From Paulinella micropora (lineage: Eukaryota > Cercozoa > Imbricatea > Euglyphida), in the NCBI GenBank assembly GCA_009731375.1, contig BJOX01000192.1, positions 603,984-638,002 on the forward strand: a DNA stretch of 34,019 nucleotides, in the 5' to 3' direction. Below the pieces are notes generated by a model. The model worked only from the letters and a program-made list of their open reading frames with translations, was not told the DNA's origin and did not search any database. Made by a program: the position numbers and the translations under genes. Shown one piece after another: positions 20,467 to 31,410 of the stretch. Position 1 is the first letter of the stretch, and each line of letters begins with the position of its first letter.

Positions 20467-20499
<33 letters not shown>

Positions 20500-20536
20500 G
20501 TAGTAGTAGTAATAGTAGTAGTAGTAGTAGAGAGAG

Positions 20537-20586
<50 letters not shown>

Positions 20587-20774
20587 CCACTCCCTTGTGG
20601 GTTGGGTGGGTTATATCATTTTTTACTCAGTCTTCATGGCCAACGGCCGTGAACTGCCTCAAAAGCATGGTGACCACACACCCCACCTAACACAAACGTC
20701 GTTGGGGTGGGTAACATTACTTTTTAAACTGTATTGTATTATAATAATAATAATAATAATTATTGTTATTATTA

Positions 20775-20826
<52 letters not shown>

Positions 20827-20844
20827 TATTATTATTATTATTAC

Positions 20845-20876
<32 letters not shown>
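20454..20876. repeat. Microsatellites and a 160-bp unassigned stretch
   Basis: (ATT)n with AGT units, then (AGAG)n to about 20583. An unassigned stretch of about 160 bp (20584-20742) follows, then (AAT)n/(ATT)n to 20876. The unassigned stretch has no credible ORF or known motif. Confidence 0.85.
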
Positions 20877-21117
20877 GTGGCACCGCGATAGCACAGTGGT
20901 TAAGGTCTACCATCTGGGACCTGTCGCCAGTTCGATTCCCGTCGGTGCCAGTATTTTCAAAGGATATTTTCTTTGAAAATAATGGTCTGTCTGGAAGGCT
21001 TGGAGCTGCCTTGCGGGGGTGTCATTAGAGCCTATCGTCAAATCTTCGTGCTCACCTCGCGGGTGAGACGATGGAGGCGCATGTGCAGAAATGCATTCGC
21101 CATTGACTGAGAAGCAC
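20877..21117 (+). mobile_element. tRNA-SINE copy 4, second subfamily
   Basis: The head has TAGCACAGTGG and AGTTCGATTCC boxes. The body differs from copy 1 by a CAAAGGATATTTTCTTTG inverted repeat where copy 1 has the CATTGAACATA unit. The tail is the standard ATGGAGGCGCATGTGCAG to GAGAAGCAC, followed by (ATT)n. The minus copy at 28890-29130 belongs to the same subfamily. Confidence 0.88.
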
Positions 21118-21190
<73 letters not shown>

Positions 21191-21191
<1 letters not shown>

Positions 21192-21272
21192 GGGAGTACA
21201 TAGGCCATCGGTCCTTTCCATGGGCTGATTGGTATAAAGCTCCTAGAGTAATGTTCTATGCCGTCACTTCCT
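21191..21272 (+). mobile_element. Short retroposon family B, copy 2 (gap-cut)
   Basis: It begins AGGGAGTACATAGGCCATCG after (ATT)n and enters the gap at 21273. It matches the copies at 13473 and 29480 (minus). Confidence 0.8.
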
Positions 21273-21418
21273 NNNNNNNNNNNNNNNNNNNNNNNNNNNN
21301 NNNNNNNNNNNNNNNNNNNNNNNNNNNNNNNNNNNNNNNNNNNNNNNNNNNNNNNNNNNNNNNNNNNNNNNNNCTATTATTATTATTATTGTTATTATTA
21401 TTATTATTATCATCATCA

Positions 21419-21458
<40 letters not shown>

Positions 21459-21469
21459 CATCATTATTA

Positions 21470-21544
<75 letters not shown>

Positions 21545-21880
21545 NNNNNNNNNNNNNNNNNNNNNNNNNNNNNNNNNNNNNNNNNNNNNNNNNNNNNNNN
21601 NNNNNNNNNNNNNNNNNNNNNNNNNNNNNNNNNNNNNNNNNNNNNNNNNNNNNNNNNNNNNNNNNNNNNNNNNNNNNNNNNNNNNNNNNNNNNNNNNNNN
21701 NNNNNNNNNNNNNNNNNNNNNNNNNNNNNNNNNNNNNNNNNNNNNNNNNNNNNNNNNNNNNNNNNNNNNNNNNNNNNNNNNNNNNNNNNNNNNNNNNNNN
21801 NNNNNNNNNNNNNNNNNNNNNNNNNNNNNNNNNNNNNNNNNNNNNNNNNNNNNNNNNNNNNNNNNNNNNNNNNNNNNNNN
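21273..21880. other. Two assembly gaps around (ATT)n
   Basis: N runs at 21273-21373 and 21545-21880 flank (ATT)n with ATC and GTT units (21374-21544). Confidence 0.98.
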
Positions 21881-21934
21881 AGCAGACACCAGATTGTTAT
21901 GGGTGGGGTTTCGAGGCAGCTCTAGCAACCGCGC

Positions 21935-21966
<32 letters not shown>

Positions 21967-22647
21967 GTTGTTGTTGTTGCTGGGACTGCGAAATAACCTC
22001 TGCTTAGTGCAGTCTTGCCCTCAGGAGCTCCATCGGTGGCCCCGATCATCAGGCGAGAGACCGACACGGGGGGGTGGAGGACCTCGAACAAGGGTATTGG
22101 ATGCTTATGTCCGTTGAGGATATGCCATTAGCTGCATCAGTACGCCTCAGATATAGTAAATCTGCCTTGGAGTGTTGACTGTGACATATTTGAGGGAAAT
22201 CCCGATGAAAAAACCTAGTCACACTTGCTAAACAGAGTTCCAGCCCAATAGCCTCAAGGCGTTAAACTGTGACGCCAACTCATAACCCTTTGGTGGTAGA
22301 TGCTGGGGAGGAGGGTCGTTGCGCGCGTAAAAGATCTTAAACTCCGCATATGCTGGTTGATAGCCCAGGACCCAGCAGACACCAGATTGTTATGGGTGGG
22401 GTTTCGAGGCAGCTCTAGCAACCGCGCTTGGTGTATGCACTTGCACATTCGGTGACGTCTTGCAAGAGGTTGCTGGGACTGCGGAATAACCTCGGCTTAG
22501 TGCAGTCTTGCCCTCAGGAGCTCCATCGGTGGCCCCGATCATCAGGCGAGAGACTGACACGGGGGGGTGGAGGACCTCGAACAAGGGTATTGGAGGCTTA
22601 TGTCCGTTGAGGATATGCCATTAGCTGCATCAGTACGCCTCAGATAT

Positions 22648-22650
<3 letters not shown>
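21881..22650 (+). repeat. 493-bp direct duplication, retroposon family C
   Basis: A segment starting AGCAGACACCAGATTGTTAT at 21881 recurs at 22374. Both copies include TTGCTGGGACTGCG, CATCGGTGGCCCCGATCATC and GCTGCATCAGTACGCCTCAG. In the first copy the 40-odd bases after AACCGCGCTT are replaced by (ATT)n. The second copy ends AGATATAGT and runs into (ATT)n at 22651. The first instead continues into 200 bp of sequence (22161-22373) with no other match. A 44-bp 3' fragment of the family lies at 29614-29657 (minus), also against (ATT)n. Confidence 0.8.
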
Positions 22651-22719
<69 letters not shown>

Positions 22720-22725
22720 GTTATC

Positions 22726-22788
<63 letters not shown>
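22651..22788. repeat. (ATT)n array
   Basis: About 138 bp of ATT units with GTT and ATC interruptions, right after family C copy 2. Confidence 0.95.
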
Positions 22789-23042
22789 GATATCTGTTTC
22801 CGTCTGCGTACGCGTTTAGGTTCAATTTTTATGATGTGAGTCTGTGTACGCGTTTATGTTCAATCTGTATGACGTGGGTTCGTTTGTTGAAACTTTGCTT
22901 AAAGATCATCTTGACAGTATCAACAAGGGATTGAACGTTGTGTTTAACACAGTGATAACACAGGTGATCATTCACTAGCTTGTATGTATGTATGTATGTA
23001 TACATGTATGTATGTACGTATGTATGTATGTACCTTCTTGTG

Positions 23043-23105
<63 letters not shown>

Positions 23106-23123
23106 TCTCTATCATGTATGTAT
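22789..23123. repeat. Family D sequence, (GTAT)n and (CT)n
   Basis: GTCTGCGTACGCGTTTAGG and a second copy about 43 bp further (GTCTGTGTACGCGTTTATG) form a short tandem repeat. The same sequence follows (ATT)n at 2372. After about 100 unassigned bases come (GTAT)n (22981-23032) and (CT)n to the gap. Confidence 0.8.
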
Positions 23124-23605
23124 NNNNNNNNNNNNNNNNNNNNNNNNNNNNNNNNNNNNNNNNNNNNNNNNNNNNNNNNNNNNNNNNNNNNNNNNNNNNN
23201 NNNNNNNNNNNNNNNNNNNNNNNNNNNNNNNNNNNNNNNNNNNNNNNNNNNNNNNNNNNNNNNNNNNNNNNNNNNNNNNNNNNNNNNNNNNNNNNNNNNN
23301 NNNNNNNNNNNNNNNNNNNNNNNNNNNNNNNNNNNNNNNNNNNNNNNNNNNNNNNNNNNNNNNNNNNNNNNNNNNNNNNNNNNNNNNNNNNNNNNNNNNN
23401 NNNNNNNNNNNNNNNNNNNNNNNNNNNNNNNNNNNNNNNNNNNNNNNNNNNNNNNNNNNNNNNNNNNNNNNNNNNNNNNNNNNNNNNNNNNNNNNNNNNN
23501 NNNNNNNNNNNNNNNNNNNNNNNNNNNNNNNNNNNNNNNNNNNNNNNNNNNNNNNNNNNNNNNNNNNNNNNNNNNNNNNNNNNNNNNNNNNNNNNNNNNN
23601 NNNNN
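23124..23605. other. Assembly gap (482 N) beside poly-C
   Basis: The gap is bordered on the right by an 18-base C run (23606-23623). Confidence 0.98.
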
Positions 23606-23623
23606 CCCCCCCCCCCCCCCCCC

Positions 23624-24190
23624 ACCCCACTGCTTCAGGTACACATGCCCTGCGGGCCAAAACACCTCTCTAACTACATCTATGTCTCTCGGCTCTGCCG
23701 GACCCGCAATCTTCTCTCTTGTCCACTTCTGTAGTGTAGAACGGGCCTTTTGACCACAGCAAAATACTCACGGGACCAGGAGAAGTTCCCATTCCTTAAG
23801 CACAACAACGAACAAGGACTTCAAGCGCTTCGATCTCAGTCAATGTTTGCATCTACAGCCTGTGTTATGGCTCATTAGAAAGCTCTTGATGAGAGCTTTC
23901 AAACGAGCCACTACACAAGCCCTCAAGATCAGAACCGGCTGAGAACGAAGAGTTTGAAATCATTGCTTATTGTGGTTTAGGACAAGGAACTTCTCAGTAG
24001 TCTTGGACAATCTCGCTTGCCTACTCCTTGAGTCATCCGCCTGTTGGCTTAGACGGCCTCACTTGTCGACTGGTTGGACTGTCTCTCTTGTCTACCCACT
24101 AAGTGCAAATCGGCTTGTACTGTTTCTTTCGTCTATTTACTTACTTTAGAAGGAGTCTCAGAGGTAGAGAGAGCCGGTAAACATGATGCC
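23624..24190. other. Unassigned unique sequence with one hairpin
   Basis: About 570 bp with mixed composition and no frame longer than a few dozen codons that shows a domain. GGCTCATTAGAAAGCTCT and AGAGCTTTCAAACGAGCC (about 23870-23910) form an inverted repeat with 16 of 18 pairs and a 5-base loop. It could be 3' flank of the MTR4-like gene on the minus strand or intergenic sequence. Confidence 0.5.
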
Positions 24191-24312
24191 TACATAGATA
24201 GATAGATAGATGCATTAGATAGGTGGATAGATAGTTTAGGTAGGCAGGTAGGCAGGCAGGCAGGCAGGTAGGTAAGTAGGTAGGTAGGTAGGTAGGTAGG
24301 TAGATAGATAGG

Positions 24313-24351
<39 letters not shown>

Positions 24352-24514
24352 GTAGGTAGGTAGATGACCTCGCTTGATAGAGTTGCTAGCGTCCCGGAAG
24401 TGCTGTAAAAGCGCGGAATTACCTAATCGATAAATGAATACACAAATAGTTAGATAGATGGATGGATGGATGGAAGAAAGGAAGGAAGGACGGATGGATG
24501 GATGGATAGGTAGG

Positions 24515-24551
<37 letters not shown>

Positions 24552-24560
24552 GAGATATCG
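24191..24560. repeat. (GATA)n/(GGTA)n microsatellites
   Basis: (GATA)n, (GGTA)n and (GGAT)n blocks with about 80 bp of unique sequence in the middle (24365-24450). Confidence 0.92.
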
Positions 24561-24576
24561 CAAAAAGAATGTAGTC
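24550..24576 (-). CDS. Possible last MTR4-like exon (tentative)
   Basis: After a TTTGCAAG acceptor-like site the minus strand reads DYILFAISHL in one frame. The MTR4 family ends 'KRDIVFAASLYL'. The frame then runs into (TATC)n without an immediate stop. The linking segment that should encode the conserved 'NTELE..F...I..I' was not found between here and 25136. It may be coincidence. Confidence 0.25.
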
Positions 24577-24883
24577 CTTGCAAAGGAACGCAGTTTCACA
24601 TCAAACAGCAATTTGTGTAAGGTGCATGTGTCCGGGATGGGAATCACGGGTAGACTGTGTTCTGGAAAAAAGAAGAGAGTTAGGTCGTTGAAGAAAAAGG
24701 CAATCTAGGAATGGAGAGTGGGGTCTTGGGGAGGATAAGGAAGAAGAGAAAGAAAAGGAAGCCGTTAGTCCAAGTGTTTTGAGCACCGTAGGCTTGAGCA
24801 AGCTACAATGATGACATCGTATAACGCCTAAACTCCCGAAGGGACCTAGCCCGGGCTATGCAACACTGGACGGCTATGACGGA

Positions 24884-24932
<49 letters not shown>

Positions 24933-25135
24933 CAGATAGATGTCTTTGGTCTATCAGCACGGCATATCCCGAGCCGTAGGCAACCGTTCCATCCCGTCGG
25001 GCTGGAAGGCGGATGTATAGATAGATAGATATACCTACCGATTCAACTACTTACCTACCAACCTACCTACCTACCTACCTCCTTCTCCATCTACCTACCT
25101 ATCTATCTCCCTATCTGTCTGTCTGTCTGTGTGAC
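24577..25135. other. Unassigned sequence with (GATA)n blocks
   Basis: There is a strong 3' splice-like site on the minus strand (TTCTTTTTTCCAG, ending at 24662), but the sequence after it (AACACAGTCTACC) gives no MTR4-like frame. (GATA)n lies at 24887-24931 and (CTAC)n at about 25035-25105. No other gene is seen. Confidence 0.5.
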
Positions 25136-25174
25136 CGATGGCGCGTGCAGCGTCCTCTAGCTGGCCAAACAGCT
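25136..25174 (-). CDS. MTR4-like exon F2, partial second copy of exon F
   Basis: 39 bases preceded by GTAGGTAGGTAG, with AG at the boundary. It reads [13 protein letters not shown] when entered in phase 1, where exon F reads [13 protein letters not shown]. Six of eight base differences are synonymous by eye. It lacks the IIRIMRRL part. Its length is a multiple of three with phase-1 ends, so it could be added without breaking the frame, or it could be a relic. Confidence 0.5.
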
Positions 25175-25435
25175 CTACCTACCTACCTACCTACTTACCT
25201 CGCCATCTTTACCTACCTACCTATCTATCTGTCTATCTCTCTGTCTGTCTGTGTGACCGATGGCCCGTGCCGCATCTTGCAGTTGGCCAAGCAGCTCGTC
25301 CAGTCGACGCATGATGCGGATGATGTTCCCTTCACACACACACATACATACACATTACGTACATACGTACATATATACATACATACATACATACATACAT
25401 ACATACATACATACATACATACATACGTACGTACA

Positions 25436-25469
<34 letters not shown>

Positions 25470-25544
25470 CATACATACATACATACAATTAGTGTTACCT
25501 TCGAAGGTGGTGGTCTTTTGACAGATCTGCAAGAAACTCATACC

Positions 25545-25591
<47 letters not shown>

Positions 25592-25615
25592 GTAGGTAGG
25601 TATGTAGGTAGGTAA

Positions 25616-25662
<47 letters not shown>

Positions 25663-25706
25663 TATAGATAGACAATGGTGGTCTTTGACAGATCTGCAAA
25701 AAACTC

Positions 25707-25758
<52 letters not shown>

Positions 25759-26038
25759 GTAGATAGATAGGTAGATAGGTAGGTAGTAGGTAGTAGGTAG
25801 GTAAGCAGGTAGGCAGGTAGGTAGGTAGGTAGGTGAGTAGGTGAGTAGGTGAGTAGGTGAGTAGGTAAGTAGGTAAGTAGGTAAGTAGGTAGGTAGGTAG
25901 GTAGGTAGGTAGGTAGGTAGACCGATAGTTAGACAGATAAATAAGCAGATAGATAGATGGATAGACAGATAGATAGACAGGTAGATAGACAGATAGATAG
26001 ACAGATAGACAGACAGATAGACAGACAGACAGACAGAC

Positions 26039-26090
<52 letters not shown>

Positions 26091-26117
26091 TAGATAGATT
26101 AGATAGATTAGTTAGTC

Positions 26118-26170
<53 letters not shown>

Positions 26171-26211
26171 GGTAGATAGGTAGATAGGTAGATAGATAGA
26201 TAGATAGATAC

Positions 26212-26271
<60 letters not shown>

Positions 26272-27368
26272 GGATAGATAGATAGATAGATAGATAGATA
26301 GACAGATAGATAGATAGATAGATAGGTAGGTAGGTAGGTAGGGAGGTAGATAGATAGATAGATAGATAGATAGATGGATAGATAGATGGATGGATAGATG
26401 GATGGATAGATGGATAGATAGATGGATAGATGGATAGATAGAAAGACAGCTTATACCTTTAGCCCAGTCATACGCGATGTTTACCAGTCCTAGATAGATA
26501 GATAGATAGCTAGATGAAATATCGACTAATGTCAGAAAAAAGGAGCTTCTGATTTCGTCAACCAGGAAGTCTGTGGGTAAAGTATTAACCCGATGCCCAG
26601 CTAAGCCGTGATGTTTGCACGGAAGGGACTGATACAGGCAATACCAAAGCTCCCTAGTACCAGGCGGGGCCAGGGCTCGTTCCATAAAGCGCCCCTTGCA
26701 GAACGAGCTCCCACCTCCATTACAGAGGGCCCAGTAAGCAGATGGAGTTTCGAGACTGTTCGACAGTCTAGTATAAACCGACAGAGCACTGTGGGTTTTA
26801 TTCCGGGCTCAACAAGCGAGAAAGGGCACCCTGAGGGAACAGGATTGTGCTTCCCGTCGCTATTTCGGCATGTGACTTATAGGCGTATGGCTAGGCACAC
26901 ATAAGGCACCCCACCACGGGCCCAGCACACCCACACCATCCCCTAATTCTCTGTCTGTCGACAGATGGCACCCATTTCAAAAAATCAAGCCCAAGGGAGG
27001 GTCAGTGACACCTCAAGTGGCCTTGGTTCACTCCGTGGAGTAAGTGATGAGATCAACTGATGAGATATCGACTAATGTCAGAAAAAAGGAGCTTCTGATT
27101 TCGTCAACCAAGGAAGTCTGTGGGTAAAGTATTAACCCGATGCCCAGCTAAGCCGTGATGTTTGCACGGAAGGGACTGATACAGGCAATACCAAAGCTTC
27201 CTGGTACCAGGCGGGGCCAGGGCTCGTTCCATAAAGCGCCCCTTGCAGAACGAGCTCCCACCTCCATTACAGAGGGCCCAGTAAGCAGATGGAGTTTCGA
27301 GACTGTTCGACAGTCTAGTATAAACCGACAGAGCACTGTGGGTTTTATTCCGGGCTCAGATAGATAGC

Positions 27369-27416
<48 letters not shown>

Positions 27417-27799
27417 GGGATAGATAGGTAGATAGGTAGATAGGTAGATAGATAGACACCTGTTCCGAAAGACTTTTGGAATTTTTCCTCATCGATTTCT
27501 GCGTTGCACTCCTTGGATACTTTGATTACTTTCTTAATCGCCGCATCCAGCGCTACATACGTACATGCACATGGGGGCGTTAAGGCATTGGTTAGGGAAA
27601 TTTCGGCAGTAGTTAGGGGCATTGAGGCAATACTACCGCGGACATTGAAGTGGCAAGTAATATATTATGCAACACGTCAAATTTGGCGCGTCGCATATGA
27701 GAATTTATCGGTAACCTGGCCAGATTTAGTGGTGATGAACAATGAAATTACCTCTCAAGGGCTCCACCAGGTCTTGGTGAACTGGCGGTTCATTTTTGC

Positions 27800-27867
<68 letters not shown>

Positions 27868-28040
27868 GTGCTTCTCTGTCAATGGCTGATGCAAATCTGC
27901 ACATGCGCCTCCATCGTCTCACCCGTGAGGGGAGTACGAAGAATTGACGATAGGCTCTAATGACACCCCCGCATGGGCAGTTCCAACACTTCCAGACGGA
28001 CCGATATGTTCAATGAAAATACTGGTGGCAAATAATAATA

Positions 28041-28119
<79 letters not shown>

Positions 28120-28181
28120 TTGGTGATGATGATGATACTACTACTACTACTACTACTAATAATAATAATAATAACAACAAC

Positions 28182-28224
<43 letters not shown>

Positions 28225-28714
28225 GTGCTTCTCTGTCAATGGCTGATGCAAATCTGCACATGCGCCTCCAGCGTCTCACCCGTGAGGGGAGTACAAAGAA
28301 TTGACGATAGGCTCTAATGACACCCCCGCACGGGCAGTTCCAACACTTCGACCGGTATGTTCAATGAAAATACTGGTGGCACCGACGGGAATCGAACTGG
28401 CGACAGGGCCCAGATGGTAGAACTTGACCACTGGGCTATCACGGTGTCCAATAATAATCATAATAATAATAATAATAATAATAGTGCTTCTCTGTCAATG
28501 GCTGATGCATTTCTGCACATGCGCCTCCATCGTCTCACCCGTGAGGGGAGTACGAAGAATTGACGATAGGCTCTAATGACACCCCCGCAAGGGCAGTTCC
28601 AACACTTCCAGACGGACCGGTATGTTCAATGAAAATACTGGTGGCACCGACGGGAATCGAACTGGCGACAGGGCCCAGATGGTAGAACTTGACCACTGGG
28701 CTATCACGGTGTCC

Positions 28715-28775
<61 letters not shown>

Positions 28776-28781
28776 GTAATA

Positions 28782-28814
<33 letters not shown>

Positions 28815-28838
28815 ATAATAACAATAATAATAATAATG

Positions 28839-28869
<31 letters not shown>

Positions 28870-29150
28870 TAATAATAATAATAATAATAGTGCTTCTCAG
28901 TCAATGGCGAATGCATTTCTGCACATGTGCCTCCATCGTCTCACCCGCGAGGTGAGCACGAAGATTTGACGATAGGCTCTACTGACACCCCCGCAAGGCA
29001 ACTCCAAGCCTTCCAGACAGACCATTATTTTCAAAGAAAATATCCTTTGAAAATACTGGCACCGACGGGAATCGAACTGGCGACAGGTCCCAGATGGTAG
29101 ACCTTAACCACTGGGCTATCGCGGTGCCACTAATAATAATAATAATAATA

Positions 29151-29218
<68 letters not shown>

Positions 29219-29246
29219 CTAATAATAATACTAATAATACTAATAC

Positions 29247-29307
<61 letters not shown>

Positions 29308-29657
29308 GTGTATCTCCTGCCAATTGCTGAGCCAAAAGGCCATGTGCATCCAGTCCTCCATTCCATAAGGAAAGTCTCCACACCAATCGGTGGAATAAAG
29401 GAAGTGACGGCATAGAACATTACTCTAGGAGCTTTATACCAATCAGCCCATGGAAAGGACCGATGGCCTATGTACTCCCTAATAATAATAATAATAATAA
29501 TATTAATAATAATGACAGTGATAATAATAATAATAATAATAATGCAATAGTAATAATAATAATAATAATACAATGGTAATAATAACAATAATAATAATTA
29601 TTATCATAATAATACTATATCTGAGGCGTACTGATGCAGCTAATGGCATATCCTCAA

Positions 29658-29718
<61 letters not shown>

Positions 29719-29964
29719 GTAATAATAATAATAGTGCTTCTCTGTCAATGGCTGATGCAAATCTGCACATGCGCCTCCATCGTCTCACCCGTGAGGGGAG
29801 TACGAAGAATTGACGATAGGCTCTAATGACACCCCCGCACGGGCAGTTCCAACACTTCCAGACGGACCGGTATGTTCAATGAAAATACTGGTGGCACCGA
29901 CGGGAATCGAACTGGCGACAGGGCCCACATGGTAGAACTTGACCACTGGGCTATCACGGTGTCC

Positions 29965-30014
<50 letters not shown>

Positions 30015-31369
30015 CCTTTGGCCGTATCAAAACTCCAGGGAGTGTTGATAACTCCAGGGAGTGATAAAAATTTGGGACCGCAAAACGAGTTATTTTCAAC
30101 GAGTACCATTGCTAAGAAAAAAACCGTATTTAGCGTGAATTTTTGTTTGAAATTTTCGTCTCCACAGGGAGGCTGTCAGGCCTGCAGAATTTTTGTCTGA
30201 GTGATCACGACACACTGAGAGGCTCATGACCATGGCTTGACCGTCAACACCCTTGGGATTTCGACTATTGCCTCAATGCCCCACCGACTTGTGCTATTTT
30301 TCTTGACAGAAAACTCACAGTTTATGTGGTTGACTTACCGTAAACTTTTTCCAAGGTAGTTTTGGACACACACAGAAAATTCTACAAGCAAGTATTACAA
30401 ACCTTCCAAGATTTAACACAATCATTGCATTATGTGTGCGAATCATTTGGTATACTTGCTTGCTTGCAACTCGTCTTGTGGATTTCTCAACATCAACTCT
30501 CCCATCCACAGTCAAGACAAGTCAGACAAAAAAAATGTAATTGAATAACCATAACGTTAGGTGTTGGGACCGACACATTTTTCAGGGGCCGAAAAAGACC
30601 CGACACATGCATTTCACCGCAAAACCAGATCAAGAATATTCGACACTCCCTGGAGTTTTGAAAGCTCCACCGAGTGTTACGATCAAAGGGTTAATAATAA
30701 TGATAATGATAACGATAACGATAACGATCATGATGATGATAATGATAATAATAATAATAATAATAATAATAATAGTAATAGTAATATATATATTGATCTG
30801 TCATGGCTGAGCCCGAGGGCCATGCGCCTCCATCCCTCGACCCAACAGGGACTACAGTGAGTATGTTGGGGAGGGAAGAGTGACTCTAACCATCCTGCAT
30901 AGAAGGCCCCAAAAGGAAGTCCCTACTACCCGCACAGTGTCGGGTACCTTGCAGGAAATCAACTACAAATGATTGATCTTCCCCGCGTGAGAGCTCCACG
31001 AGACTGGGTAGGTCCCGCATGGAGGTACTCACAGGGGTAGCAGACATTTCATGCGGTCTGCCAGCGCATGAGGACGTTTTGTGGTAAGTATCTGGGACGC
31101 CTCGAAACCCGTCACCACCCCTAGATCGCGGAATGTAAATACCCCTTTGATCCCACGTGGTGTATGTCTTATAAAAAACAACACAACGACATGGCCTCGG
31201 AACCAACGCAATAACATAGCCTCGGAACCAACACAACAACAGAGCCTCGGAACCAACACAACAACATAGCCTCGGAGCCAACACAACGACATAGCCTCGA
31301 AACCAGTGGGAAGAGGCCCAACCACCTCCTCTTCCCGTGGGGTGCCATACTGTGCACCCCTCCGTAGTA

Positions 31370-31410
<41 letters not shown>

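Noticed and set aside
24601-24661. Helicase exon after the strong TTTTTTCCAG acceptor
   Set aside because: None of the three frames resembles the expected MTR4 segment (NTELE..F) and two reach a stop; left unassigned.
24191-26443. Telomeric or centromeric satellite
   Set aside because: GATA/GGTA units are simple microsatellites within helicase introns; no telomere motif or higher-order monomer is seen.
27504-27947. 147-codon plus-strand frame ending in poly-Asn
   Set aside because: Runs antisense through helicase exon C, its intron and exon B2 and then into (AAT)n and a SINE; the minus strand explains the conservation.
31187-31305. CRISPR-like array
   Set aside because: 25-bp units are directly contiguous with no spacers, in a eukaryotic retroposon; it is a minisatellite.
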